A stretch of 64,000 nucleotides of DNA from assembly GCA_017510065.1 (NCBI GenBank), contig JAFWOB010000145.1:78596-142595 (forward strand). The letters run 5' to 3'. A program made the translations under genes and the position numbers. Shown here in pieces: positions 1 to 7,912 of the stretch (position 1 is the stretch's first letter; every line of letters begins with the position of its first letter). The notes below the pieces were generated by a model. It saw only the letters and a program-made list of their open reading frames with translations. It was not told the origin of the DNA and made no database searches. The stretch is from Parasporobacterium sp. (GTDB lineage Bacteria > Bacillota > Clostridia > Lachnospirales > Lachnospiraceae).

Positions 1-1
1 A

Positions 2-1045
2 TTACCTGAAGAAGTATTACGTGAAGCGGCACAGGAGATGCTGGATTACCGGGGAGCCGGGCTTGGCGTCATGGAGATGTCCCACCGGAGCAAGGAGTTT
101 GATAAGATCCTGAACGATGCAAAGCAGGATCTGATCGACCTGATGGGAATTCCCGATGAGTATGAAGTTCTGTTTGTGCAGGGCGGCGGATCCCAGCAGT
201 TCGCAGCAGTTCCCATGAATCTCATGAAAAATAAAGTCGCGGATTATATCGTGACAGGTCAGTGGGCTAAGAAAGCCATGGCAGAAGCCAAGATCTACGG
301 ACAAGCCAACAAGATCGCATCTTCCGAAGATAAGACCTATACCTATATTCCGGATGTATCCGATCTTCCGATCTCTGAAAATGCAGACTATGTATATATC
401 TGTGAAAACAATACAATCTATGGAACTACCTATAAAGAACTTCCGAATACAAAAGGAAAGATCCTGGTTGCAGACCAGAGTTCCATGTTCCTTTCCAAAC
501 CGGTGGATGTAACGAAGTACGGTCTGATCTTTGCCGGAGCTCAGAAAAATGTGGGTCCGGCCGGCGTCGTGATCGTGATCATCCGGAAGGACCTTATTAC
601 AGAAGATGTCCTGCCGGGTACACCGACTATGCTGAGATATAAGACCCATGCCGACAACAATTCTCTGTACAATACGCCGAATGCCTACGGCATCTATATC
701 TGCGGCAAAGTCTTCAGATGGCTGAAGGAAATGGGCGGACTGGAAGTGATCAAAGAACGGAATGAAAAGAAAGCAAAAGTCCTTTATGATTATCTGGACA
801 GCAGCAAAATGTTTATCGGTACGGTGGAGAAAGAATATCGTTCTCTTATGAATGTCCCGTTTGTGACCGGCTCTGATGAACTGAACGCGAAATTCATTGC
901 TGAGGCAGCGGCCAACGGGTTAGTGCAGCTGAAAGGACACAGAACTGTAGGCGGCATGAGAGCTTCGATCTATAATGCAATGCCTTATGAAGGCGTTGTC
1001 AGACTTGTTGAATTTATGGATAAGTTTGAAAAGGAGAATGCATGA
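2..1045 (+). CDS. serC: Phosphoserine aminotransferase, 5' end cut by window
   Basis: Converts 3-phosphohydroxypyruvate and glutamate to phosphoserine and 2-oxoglutarate in the cytoplasm, step two of serine synthesis. The open frame runs back to base 2 without a stop. The residues before the first internal ATG (base 38) match the usual SerC N-terminus (LPEEVL, then EMLDYRG and VMEMSHRS), so the true start lies outside the window and only a few residues are missing. The PLP-binding lysine is in GAQKNVGPAG (codon near base 545). The C-terminal GGMRASIYNAMP motif is intact. The gene overlaps serA by four bases (ATGA), so the two are translationally coupled. Family assignment is secure. Confidence 0.96.
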   Translation, partial: LPEEVLREAAQEMLDYRGAGLGVMEMSHRSKEFDKILNDAKQDLIDLMGIPDEYEVLFVQGGGSQQFAAVPMNLMKNKVADYIVTGQWAKKAMAEAKIYGQANKIASSEDKTYTYIPDVSDLPISENADYVYICENNTIYGTTYKELPNTKGKILVADQSSMFLSKPVDVTKYGLIFAGAQKNVGPAGVVIVIIRKDLITEDVLPGTPTMLRYKTHADNNSLYNTPNAYGIYICGKVFRWLKEMGGLEVIKERNEKKAKVLYDYLDSSKMFIGTVEKEYRSLMNVPFVTGSDELNAKFIAEAAANGLVQLKGHRTVGGMRASIYNAMPYEGVVRLVEFMDKFEKENA

Positions 1046-2199
1046 TGTATCGCTATAAATGCCTGAATCCGATCGCACAGGTTGGCCTGGATCATTTTAA
1101 GGAAACCTTTACACAGGTTGGGGAAGAAGACCCTGCCGAGATCATCCTGGTACGAAGTGCCAAAATGCATGAGATGGAATTTGGCGAGGAAGTAACCTGT
1201 ATTGCCCGGGCAGGAGCCGGCGTCAATAATATTCCTCTGGATAAATGTGCTGAGAAAGGTATTGTTGTGTTCAATACTCCCGGTGCCAATGCCAACGGTG
1301 TCAAGGAACTGTTCCTTTTTGCCGCCATTGCCGGTGTCAGGGATATCCTCGGCGGTATCAGATGGGCAGAGGGTGAATTCGGCAATCCGGACATTGCGGC
1401 GTTAGCGGAAAAAAGCAAAAAACAGTTTGTCGGTCACGAGATTATGGGCAAGACCCTGGGCGTGATCGGCCTCGGCGCAATTGGTGTGAAAGTCGCTAAT
1501 GCGGCAGTTTCACTCGGTATGAAAGTCATCGGTTATGACCCGTATCTTTCAGAAGCAGCCAAAGCTTCTCTGGACAGTCTGGTGGAGATCACCGATAATC
1601 TGGATGTGATCGCGGCCAGATCCCAGCTGATCACGATCCATGTGCCGGCTATGGCCGGAACGATCGGCATGATCAATGCAGATTTTCTCTCCAGGTGCCG
1701 CAAAGGCGTGGTCTTTATCAACCTTGCCAGGGATACCCTGGTCAATGAGCCGGATATGCAGGCGGCGCTGAGCCTTGGCCAGGTCGGAAAATACATCTGT
1801 GATTTCCCGACACCGGGAGCCGCAGCCATGAAAAATGCCATTATCATCCCGCATCTCGGTGCTTCCACAGAGGAATCCGAAGACAACTGTGCGGTCATGG
1901 CGGTCCAGCAGGTCGTCGATTTTATGGAAAACGGCAACATTCGGAACTCGGTGAATTATCCACCGGTGGATTTCGGAAGGGTTGACGGATGTATCCGTCT
2001 GTGCGCAGCGCACAGATCCTCTCTCAAAACCCATGATATTGCTGTCCTTCTGGAAGAAGCGGGAGCAGTGCTGAAAGGAATGACAGGAAAGGAACGGGGG
2101 GATTTTGCGTACTCGATCTTTGACATGCAGTCCTGTCCGGACGGCATTGAACAGGCTCTGTCAGCAGACGGAATCCTGAAAATCCGGGTGATTAAATAG
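1042..2199 (+). CDS. serA: D-3-phosphoglycerate dehydrogenase
   Basis: NAD-dependent oxidation of 3-phosphoglycerate to 3-phosphohydroxypyruvate, the first step of serine synthesis. The Rossmann motif GVIGLGAIG is near residue 142. The catalytic His is in IPHLGAST, and the Arg and Glu of the D-2-hydroxyacid dehydrogenase fold are present. At 385 residues it is the short type: the last 80 residues after the catalytic fold look like a single ACT-type regulatory domain. ATG codons at 1042 and 1045 are both possible. AAGGAG at 1031-1036 gives 5 or 8 bases of spacing, so 1045 may be the real start. It follows serC directly and is followed by a strong hairpin. Confidence 0.93.
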   Translation: MMYRYKCLNPIAQVGLDHFKETFTQVGEEDPAEIILVRSAKMHEMEFGEEVTCIARAGAGVNNIPLDKCAEKGIVVFNTPGANANGVKELFLFAAIAGVRDILGGIRWAEGEFGNPDIAALAEKSKKQFVGHEIMGKTLGVIGLGAIGVKVANAAVSLGMKVIGYDPYLSEAAKASLDSLVEITDNLDVIAARSQLITIHVPAMAGTIGMINADFLSRCRKGVVFINLARDTLVNEPDMQAALSLGQVGKYICDFPTPGAAAMKNAIIIPHLGASTEESEDNCAVMAVQQVVDFMENGNIRNSVNYPPVDFGRVDGCIRLCAAHRSSLKTHDIAVLLEEAGAVLKGMTGKERGDFAYSIFDMQSCPDGIEQALSADGILKIRVIK

Positions 2200-2213
2200 T
2201 AATATCTTTTCAT

Positions 2214-2287
2214 AAACCGGCTAGATGGAATGACCTGAAAGTGAATAGAATCTGAACTTTCAGATCAATCCATTCAGCCGGTTTTAT
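2214..2287 (+). terminator. Long hairpin, probable terminator after serCA
   Basis: Arms of about 28 bases (2214-2241 and 2256-2283) pair with four mismatches or wobbles around a 14-base loop. The right arm ends in GCCGGTTTTA. The T-run is short, so termination is likely but not certain. The stem is longer than a typical intrinsic terminator and may also serve RNA processing. Confidence 0.6.
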
Positions 2288-2326
2288 ATAAAAGACAGTA
2301 TTATGATATATGTTTGAGGAAACAGT

Positions 2327-3592
2327 ATGGCAAATGTAAAGCCCTTTCGGGCAATCAGACCTCGGCGTACCTATTCCAGGGTTGTCGCGACACTTCCCTA
2401 TGATGTATTTACCGAGAAGCAGGCAAGACAGATCGTAAAGGAAAATCCCCGTTCATTTCTGAAAATCGTAAGACCGGAGACCATGTTCCCGGAGGGAACA
2501 GATATGTATGGTGATCAGGTTTATGAGAAAGCCAGGGATGAACTGCAGAAAGATATCAGGAGCAATTTTCTGAAGCAGGATGAGACAGAGTGCTATTATA
2601 TCTACCGGCAGATCATGCAGGGACGGAGCCAGACAGGTATTGTGGCCTGCTATTCTGTGGATGATTACCTGAACAATGTAGTCAAAAAGCATGAATATAC
2701 CAGACACGACAAGGAAACGGACCGGACAAAGCATATCGATATCTGCTCCGCACAGACGGGCCTTGTCTTTCTGGCTTATCAGGAAAAGTATTATCCGGGC
2801 CAGGTCCTGGAAACTATCACAGCAAGAGAACCTCTTTATGATTTTGTGGCGAATGACAAAGTCCGGCAGATCGTCTGGAAGGTGGATGATCCGGAAGAGA
2901 TCGCTGCTTTGTCAGAAGCGTTTGCACGGATGGACAGCCTCTATATTGCCGATGGCCATCACCGCTGTGCCAGTGCGGCAGCAGTGGCGCTGAAAAGAAG
3001 GCAGGAACATCCGGATTATGACGGGACAGAGGAATTCAATTATTTCATGGCGGTTGCTTTTCCACGGGATCAGCTGATGATCTATCCCTATAATCGTGTT
3101 ATGAAGAACCTGAACGGCCTCACGGAAGAAGAGTTCCTGGCTGCGCTGCCGGAACACGGGTTTGATGTGGAGGTTGTTCCAAAAGAATTTACCGAAAGCG
3201 AGAAAAAGCACGGTGCACTGACGGTTAAGAAAAAAGGGGAATTTGCAGTCTATCTGTCGGGACAGTGGTACCGGCTGACCGCTCATCCGGAGATCATGAA
3301 GGATGATCCCGTCGGTGCTCTGGAGTCCTCTTTGCTGCAGGACAATCTGCTGCGTCCGATCCTCGGGGTGGAGGACATACGAGCCGATGAAAGAATGGAT
3401 TTTGTAGGCGGTGTAAAAGGTTTCGAAGAACTGGAACGGCGGTGCAACGAAGATATGAAGATCGGATTTGCCCTGTATCCGACCACGATGGAGGAACTGT
3501 TCCGGGTGACCGATGCGGGTCTTGTCATGCCGCCGAAATCCACCTGGTTCGAACCGAAGCTGCAGAGCGGACTTTTTATTCATGGTATTTAA
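2327..3592 (+). CDS. DUF1015 family protein (ParB/SerK-like fold)
   Basis: A 421-residue cytoplasmic protein of the DUF1015 family, frequently found beside serA/serC in Clostridia. Visible family marks are the N-terminal VKPFRAIRP, the central ADGHHRCASA motif near residue 207, and the C-terminal PPKSTWFEPKLQSGL. The DGHHR motif resembles that of ParB-fold free-serine kinases (SerK/SbnI), so a role in phosphorylating serine or a related metabolite is a reasonable inference from motif plus context, not something the sequence proves. The start ATG has TGAGGAAAC upstream. It lies 40 bases beyond the serA hairpin on the same strand. Confidence 0.88.
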   Translation: MANVKPFRAIRPRRTYSRVVATLPYDVFTEKQARQIVKENPRSFLKIVRPETMFPEGTDMYGDQVYEKARDELQKDIRSNFLKQDETECYYIYRQIMQGRSQTGIVACYSVDDYLNNVVKKHEYTRHDKETDRTKHIDICSAQTGLVFLAYQEKYYPGQVLETITAREPLYDFVANDKVRQIVWKVDDPEEIAALSEAFARMDSLYIADGHHRCASAAAVALKRRQEHPDYDGTEEFNYFMAVAFPRDQLMIYPYNRVMKNLNGLTEEEFLAALPEHGFDVEVVPKEFTESEKKHGALTVKKKGEFAVYLSGQWYRLTAHPEIMKDDPVGALESSLLQDNLLRPILGVEDIRADERMDFVGGVKGFEELERRCNEDMKIGFALYPTTMEELFRVTDAGLVMPPKSTWFEPKLQSGLFIHGI

Positions 3593-3605
3593 TTGGTGAA
3601 TGACA

Positions 3606-4748
3606 ATGGAAAAGAAGAGAAGATTTCGTAGGAAAAAGCTGTCTGAAGTATCCCTGGAACACGATATCCGATACAGAGGCCCTTTGTCTTACAGGCATCT
3701 TCGAATGTTCGGATGGCTGTGTATCGTCATCGCTCAGGTGTCCCTTCTTCTTACTCTGGGCGGGAATATCAGCGATCAGCTGCAAGAACAGACGATGACA
3801 TTACAGACTGTGCTTAGCGTGGTAGCATCCATGTCCGTTCCGTTTCTTCTGCTGGCTAACTATGCATTGATCCTGGATACCAGTGACGGATATAAGAGAC
3901 AGTTCACGATCCATATTGCAGCAACCGCATTGATCGTAGTCCTGTCATTGTTTATCTTAAACCGTTATGCAGTCGGGACTGTAGCTGTTCTGACAGGCAG
4001 CAGGCAGACGGCGATCGAGCAGATCAATCTCGCTGTCCATAGCACGAAATCCGGGTCGGTCTCTTTCAATCTGTTTATCGATCTTCTTTTGTGCACCTTG
4101 TTTATGTATTGCCTGAATGCCCGGCCAAAACGATTTTTTCAGGGAAAGAAGATCCGGATACTGCGTGCAATGGCCGTTCTGCCGGTGCTCTATGAAGCAG
4201 CATCGATTGCGCTTCGCATCCTTGCTGCCCAGGACAAGATCGTGTTGGATTATAATATCTTCCCGTTCCTGACAACGAAACCGCCGATGATGTTCCTGGT
4301 ATTTCTGGTCCTGGCATTCTTTATTAAATACCGGGAGCGCTCGTTCTGCAAGAACGGAAGAACACATGCGGAATACGACCTGTTCCTGAAGACCAGAAGA
4401 AATTCTCTTCAGTTTTCCGTTTTTACGGCAATTGTATTTGCGGTCGCCGGGGTTCTGGACTCTATGATCCTGGGCTTTTTGGCGAATGCATTATTGGCAC
4501 ATCAGTCAGCAAATGGTGATCTCATATTTAAGATGCTGGATCTGGGGATCGGAGGCGCCGGGATTCTGCTTCCCATGGCGCCTGTCGTTCTGCTTTTCTC
4601 TTATACCCGTACCCATAAAAACCAGCTGATGGATTATCTGATCCCGGTGATGGGGGTTTTGTTGAGCATTTTTGTATATCTGGAAGGGGCTTATCAGGCA
4701 GTGCAGCGCATCCCGAATTTTCTGGAAGGGTTCCTGGGAGGAGCGTAA
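3606..4748 (+). CDS. Polytopic membrane protein, function unknown
   Basis: Not recognised as a named family. About nine hydrophobic segments follow a basic cytoplasmic N-terminus (KKRRFRRKK), among them LCIVIAQVSLLL, VPFLLLANYALIL, IAATALIVVLSLFIL, LFIDLLLCTLFMY, FLVFLVLAFF, FTAIVFAVAG and IPVMGVLLSIFVY. No transporter signature or catalytic motif is visible. An in-frame ATG at 3600 is also possible; GGTGA at 3595-3599 favours 3606. It follows the DUF1015 gene by only a few bases and is probably cotranscribed with it, which suggests an envelope function coupled to that protein, but nothing shows what it is. Confidence 0.8.
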   Translation: MEKKRRFRRKKLSEVSLEHDIRYRGPLSYRHLRMFGWLCIVIAQVSLLLTLGGNISDQLQEQTMTLQTVLSVVASMSVPFLLLANYALILDTSDGYKRQFTIHIAATALIVVLSLFILNRYAVGTVAVLTGSRQTAIEQINLAVHSTKSGSVSFNLFIDLLLCTLFMYCLNARPKRFFQGKKIRILRAMAVLPVLYEAASIALRILAAQDKIVLDYNIFPFLTTKPPMMFLVFLVLAFFIKYRERSFCKNGRTHAEYDLFLKTRRNSLQFSVFTAIVFAVAGVLDSMILGFLANALLAHQSANGDLIFKMLDLGIGGAGILLPMAPVVLLFSYTRTHKNQLMDYLIPVMGVLLSIFVYLEGAYQAVQRIPNFLEGFLGGA

Positions 4749-4755
4749 CTATAGC

Positions 4756-4784
4756 TTGAAAAGAGTACTGAATAATGTTATAAA
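4756..4784 (+). promoter_or_regulatory. Predicted sigma-A promoter before the BKACE gene
   Basis: TTGAAA (4756-4761), 17 bases, TATAAA (4779-4784). It begins eight bases after the previous stop and explains why the next gene can form its own transcription unit, closed by the hairpin at 5753. Confidence 0.6.
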
Positions 4785-4852
4785 AATAGTAGATCTGGAA
4801 ACAGGTTTAAATATTAAGCTTAATTTTTAAATGTAAAATGGAGGAATTACAA

Positions 4853-5725
4853 ATGGCAGATCTTAAGGCGTTAAAGAACAAAACAATTATCACAGTCGCA
4901 CCGACCGGTGCGTGGCCGAAAAAGAAAGACAACCCGAATGTCCCGATGGAGCCGGAAGAGATTGCAGCAGACGTTTATGAGTGCTGGAAAGCCGGTGCAG
5001 CAGTTGCTCATCTTCATATGAGAGATGCAGACGGCAACGGTGCGATGGATCCCGTCAGATTCAAAAAGACGGTTGAACTGATCAAAGGCTACAAGGACTG
5101 CGATATCGTTCTTAACCTTACCACATCAGGTGATATCCATGCGGATGATGAGATCCGTGTTGCTCATGTAAAAGAACTGAAACCGGAAATGGCTTCCTAT
5201 GACTGCGGTTCCATGAACTGGCTGAACAGCGGTCTGTTCCTGAATACCCCGAAGTTCCTTGAAGACTGCGGTCTTCTGTTCCAGGAACTGGGCGTAAAAC
5301 CGGAAATCGAAGCATTTGATCCCGGTATGATCGGAAACGCTGCATACTACATCAAGAAGGGCGTTCTGAAGACTCCTGTTCATTTCCAGTTCTGCATGGG
5401 CTGCGCAAACGGCATCGGCGGCACAATGAAGAACCTGATCTTCATGAAGGAAGAAGCTGACCGTCTGGTTGGACCGGCTAACTACACATGGTCCTGCTTC
5501 GGCGTTGGACATTCCGCAATGGAAATGCTCTACGGCGCAACCGCTCTGGGTGGACATATCCGTGTCGGTATGGAAGACAACGTTCTGTACAGCAAAGGCG
5601 TACTTGCTGAATCCAACAAGCAGTTCGTGGAAAGAGCAGTTCGTGTTGTTAAGGAATTTGGCCGTGAAGTTGCTACTCCGGATGAAGCTCGTCAGCTGCT
5701 TCACCTTGCTCCGTACAACGAGTAA
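4853..5725 (+). CDS. BKACE-family beta-keto acid cleavage enzyme (Kce-like)
   Basis: Zinc-dependent TIM-barrel enzyme of the former DUF849 family, which condenses a beta-keto acid with acetyl-CoA to give acetoacetate plus a CoA ester. The founding member, Kce of lysine fermentation, cleaves 3-keto-5-aminohexanoate. The zinc-binding His pair is in AHLHMRD. The RVGMEDN motif carries the expected Arg, Glu ligand and Asp. At the position of Kce Glu14 (TGAE in Kce) this protein has Trp (PTGAWPKKK), so the substrate probably differs. No other lysine-fermentation genes are nearby. GGAGG at 4840-4844 selects the ATG at 4853 over an in-frame ATG at 4838. It has its own promoter and terminator. Confidence 0.9.
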   Translation: MADLKALKNKTIITVAPTGAWPKKKDNPNVPMEPEEIAADVYECWKAGAAVAHLHMRDADGNGAMDPVRFKKTVELIKGYKDCDIVLNLTTSGDIHADDEIRVAHVKELKPEMASYDCGSMNWLNSGLFLNTPKFLEDCGLLFQELGVKPEIEAFDPGMIGNAAYYIKKGVLKTPVHFQFCMGCANGIGGTMKNLIFMKEEADRLVGPANYTWSCFGVGHSAMEMLYGATALGGHIRVGMEDNVLYSKGVLAESNKQFVERAVRVVKEFGREVATPDEARQLLHLAPYNE

Positions 5726-5752
5726 TCCGAAAGGTCTTTACCTGACCTCAGA

Positions 5753-5780
5753 CAGCGGGCCTGTTGGCCCGCTGTTGTAA
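5753..5780 (+). terminator. Intrinsic terminator after the BKACE gene
   Basis: Perfect 9-bp stem (CAGCGGGCC / GGCCCGCTG) with a TGTT loop at 5753-5774. The following tract, TTGTAATAATAAT, is only partly T-rich, so it may terminate incompletely and let some transcripts reach the next gene. Confidence 0.7.
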
Positions 5781-5794
5781 TAATAATAGGAAAC

Positions 5795-7003
5795 ATGAAA
5801 TACGATTTTACTTCGATCATCGATAGAAAAGGCCACGATGCCATTGCGTTGGACAGCCTGGGGCAGATACCCGGTTTTGCGCCGGGGTTCCCGCAGGACG
5901 GGTTTGACCCGATCCCCATGTGGGTGGCAGATATGAATTTCCCGGTCTGTCCTTCCATTACGGAAGCACTGATCAGCCGGGCGCAGCATCCTGCTTTCGG
6001 ATATTTTGATCCGCGGCAGGAGTATTTTGACGAGATCATCAGATGGCAGGAAAGAAGAAACCATGTGACGGGTCTTACAAAGGAATGCATCGGATATGAG
6101 AACGGTGTACTCGGCGGCGTCCTTTCCGCACTGAACGTATTCTGCTCCCGGGGCGATAAAGTGCTGGTCCATTCCCCCACCTATATCGGATTTACCATGT
6201 CCCTGGCAAATAACGGCTACAAGATCGTGCACAGCCCATTGTATATTGACGGGGATGGCGTCTGGAGAATGGATTTTGCTGACATGGAGAAAAAACTCCG
6301 GGAAGAGCATATCCATGCTGCAATCCTGTGTTCTCCGCACAATCCCACCGGCAGAGTCTGGGAGCGGCAGGAACTGGAGCAGGTGATGGAGCTGTTCCGG
6401 AAATATGATGTTTATGTGGTTTCTGATGAGATCTGGTCGGACATCATACTGGACGGGCATCAGCACATCCCGGTGCAGTCTGTATCAGAGGATGCCAGGA
6501 TGAGGACCGCGGCTTTTTATGCGCCGTCCAAAACCTTTAATCTGGCCGGACTGGTAGGAAGCTATCATATCATCTATAATCCCTGGATGCGGGAGAGGAT
6601 CCTGAAGGAATCCTCCCTCAGCCATTATAATGAGATGAATGTATTGTCCATGCATGCTCTGATCGGAGCCTATCGGCCGGAAGGATATGAATGGGTGGAC
6701 GAACTGAACGAGGTCCTGACCGGCAATGTCGATTATGCCTGCCGTTATATCGCGGAACATTTTCCGGAGGTAACAGTCTGCCGGCCGCAGGGAACCTATA
6801 TGCTGTTTGCAGACTGCAGCGAGTGGTGCCAAAAGCATGGAAAGACCCTGGACGAAGTGGAGCAGGCCTGCTGGAACGTGGGAGTTGCCCTTCAGGACGG
6901 GCGGATGTTCCATGGCAGCTGTCATCTGCGGATCAACCTGGCCCTGCCTCTTTCAAGGGTGCAGGAAGCGTTTGAACGTCTGGGGAAATATGTATTTATT
7001 TAA
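5795..7003 (+). CDS. MalY/PatB-type aminotransferase-fold C-S lyase
   Basis: PLP-dependent fold-type I enzyme of 402 residues, the MalY/PatB branch that acts as cystathionine beta-lyase or, in some members, as an aminotransferase. The N-terminus GFDPIPMWVADMNF is characteristic. The substrate loop CSPHNPTGRVW, the cofactor-binding SDEIWSDI, the lysine motif YAPSKTFNLAG and the terminal HLRINLA Arg are all in place. Likely role is sulfur amino acid metabolism in the cytoplasm; the exact substrate cannot be read from sequence. It lies 69 bases after the BKACE gene and begins a run of closely spaced plus-strand genes to 10.0 kb. Confidence 0.9.
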   Translation: MKYDFTSIIDRKGHDAIALDSLGQIPGFAPGFPQDGFDPIPMWVADMNFPVCPSITEALISRAQHPAFGYFDPRQEYFDEIIRWQERRNHVTGLTKECIGYENGVLGGVLSALNVFCSRGDKVLVHSPTYIGFTMSLANNGYKIVHSPLYIDGDGVWRMDFADMEKKLREEHIHAAILCSPHNPTGRVWERQELEQVMELFRKYDVYVVSDEIWSDIILDGHQHIPVQSVSEDARMRTAAFYAPSKTFNLAGLVGSYHIIYNPWMRERILKESSLSHYNEMNVLSMHALIGAYRPEGYEWVDELNEVLTGNVDYACRYIAEHFPEVTVCRPQGTYMLFADCSEWCQKHGKTLDEVEQACWNVGVALQDGRMFHGSCHLRINLALPLSRVQEAFERLGKYVFI

Positions 7004-7037
7004 GTTAATAAAATGAAATGAAAACAGGAGGGATATT

Positions 7038-7226
7038 ATGACCTGGGGTGCACAGTACATGTGTTATACATGCAAAAAATGCGGAAAAAAGTACAGATAC
7101 GCCATTGACCTGATCGGAGATTACGGCGCAGATTACGGAAAATGCCCTGTCTGCGGAAGTGATGGCAATCTGGATGCGGAGGGACCTGTCGGCGATGCCA
7201 CAAGACCCTATGAAGATGTAGAATAA
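7038..7226 (+). CDS. Small zinc-ribbon protein
   Basis: A 62-residue protein with two Cys pairs, CKKCGKK and CPVCG, spaced as in a rubredoxin-like or FmdB-like zinc ribbon. The middle (IDLIGDYGADYGKC) and acidic C-terminus (RPYEDVE) match no family I can name. The AGGAGGG site seven bases before the ATG is very strong, and coding bias supports a real gene. It lies between a C-S lyase and a flavin reductase, so an iron-binding redox or metal-sensing role is possible but unproven. Confidence 0.8.
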   Translation: MTWGAQYMCYTCKKCGKKYRYAIDLIGDYGADYGKCPVCGSDGNLDAEGPVGDATRPYEDVE

Positions 7227-7240
7227 ACAGGAATGCATAC

Positions 7241-7912
7241 GTGACTAGAAAAAGTTTTAAACCGGGGAATATGCTGTATCCTCTTCCGGCTGTCATGGTA
7301 AGCTGCCAGATTCCGGGAGAACGTCCCGATATTATTACGGTTGCCTGGGCAGGAACGGTCTGTTCCGACCCTGCGATGGTATCTGTTTCCATCAGGCTGG
7401 AGCGGTTCAGTCATGGGATCATCAGCCGGACAGGGGAATTTGTTATCAATCTTGTGAATGAACAGCTCACAAGATGCATGGATTACTGCGGCGTCAAAAG
7501 CGGCAGGGAGATCGATAAAGCTGCGGAATGCGGTCTGCATCTGATCCCATCCGAAAACGTACAGGCCCCTTCGATCGCGGAAAGTCCCGTCTGTATCGAA
7601 TGCAGGGTCGTTCAGACGATCCCTTTGGGATCCCACGACATGTTTCTGGCCAAAGTGGAAGCCGTGACCGTAGATGAAACACTGATGGATGAGAACGGAA
7701 AGTTCCATCTGAACAGTGCGGGTCTTACGGCTTATTCTCACGGAGAGTATTTTTCCCTGGGAAGGAAGATCGGAAGTTTCGGATACAGCGTCAGGAAAAA
7801 GCCTGCATCAGATCACCGAACGAGAAGAGCAGGAAAAAGAAACACAGCAATACCAAAAGGAAAGGTTCAGATCAAGGAAGGACGAAAGAATGACAAAAGA
7901 ACAGATCGTTAA
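7241..7912 (+). CDS. Flavin reductase-like FMN-binding protein
   Basis: Flavoprotein of the flavin reductase-like split-barrel family (223 residues). PGNMLYPLPAVMVSC at the N-terminus and the FVINLVNEQL and GSHDMFLAKVEAV segments are typical of a clostridial NAD(P)H:FMN oxidoreductase-like subgroup. The start is GTG; family members begin with a KxFKPGN-like segment at this distance. The last 35 residues are rich in Lys and Arg and extend past the usual end, running 23 bases into glnA; they look like a late stop rather than conserved domain. Physiological electron acceptor unknown. Confidence 0.85.
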   Translation: MTRKSFKPGNMLYPLPAVMVSCQIPGERPDIITVAWAGTVCSDPAMVSVSIRLERFSHGIISRTGEFVINLVNEQLTRCMDYCGVKSGREIDKAAECGLHLIPSENVQAPSIAESPVCIECRVVQTIPLGSHDMFLAKVEAVTVDETLMDENGKFHLNSAGLTAYSHGEYFSLGRKIGSFGYSVRKKPASDHRTRRAGKRNTAIPKGKVQIKEGRKNDKRTDR

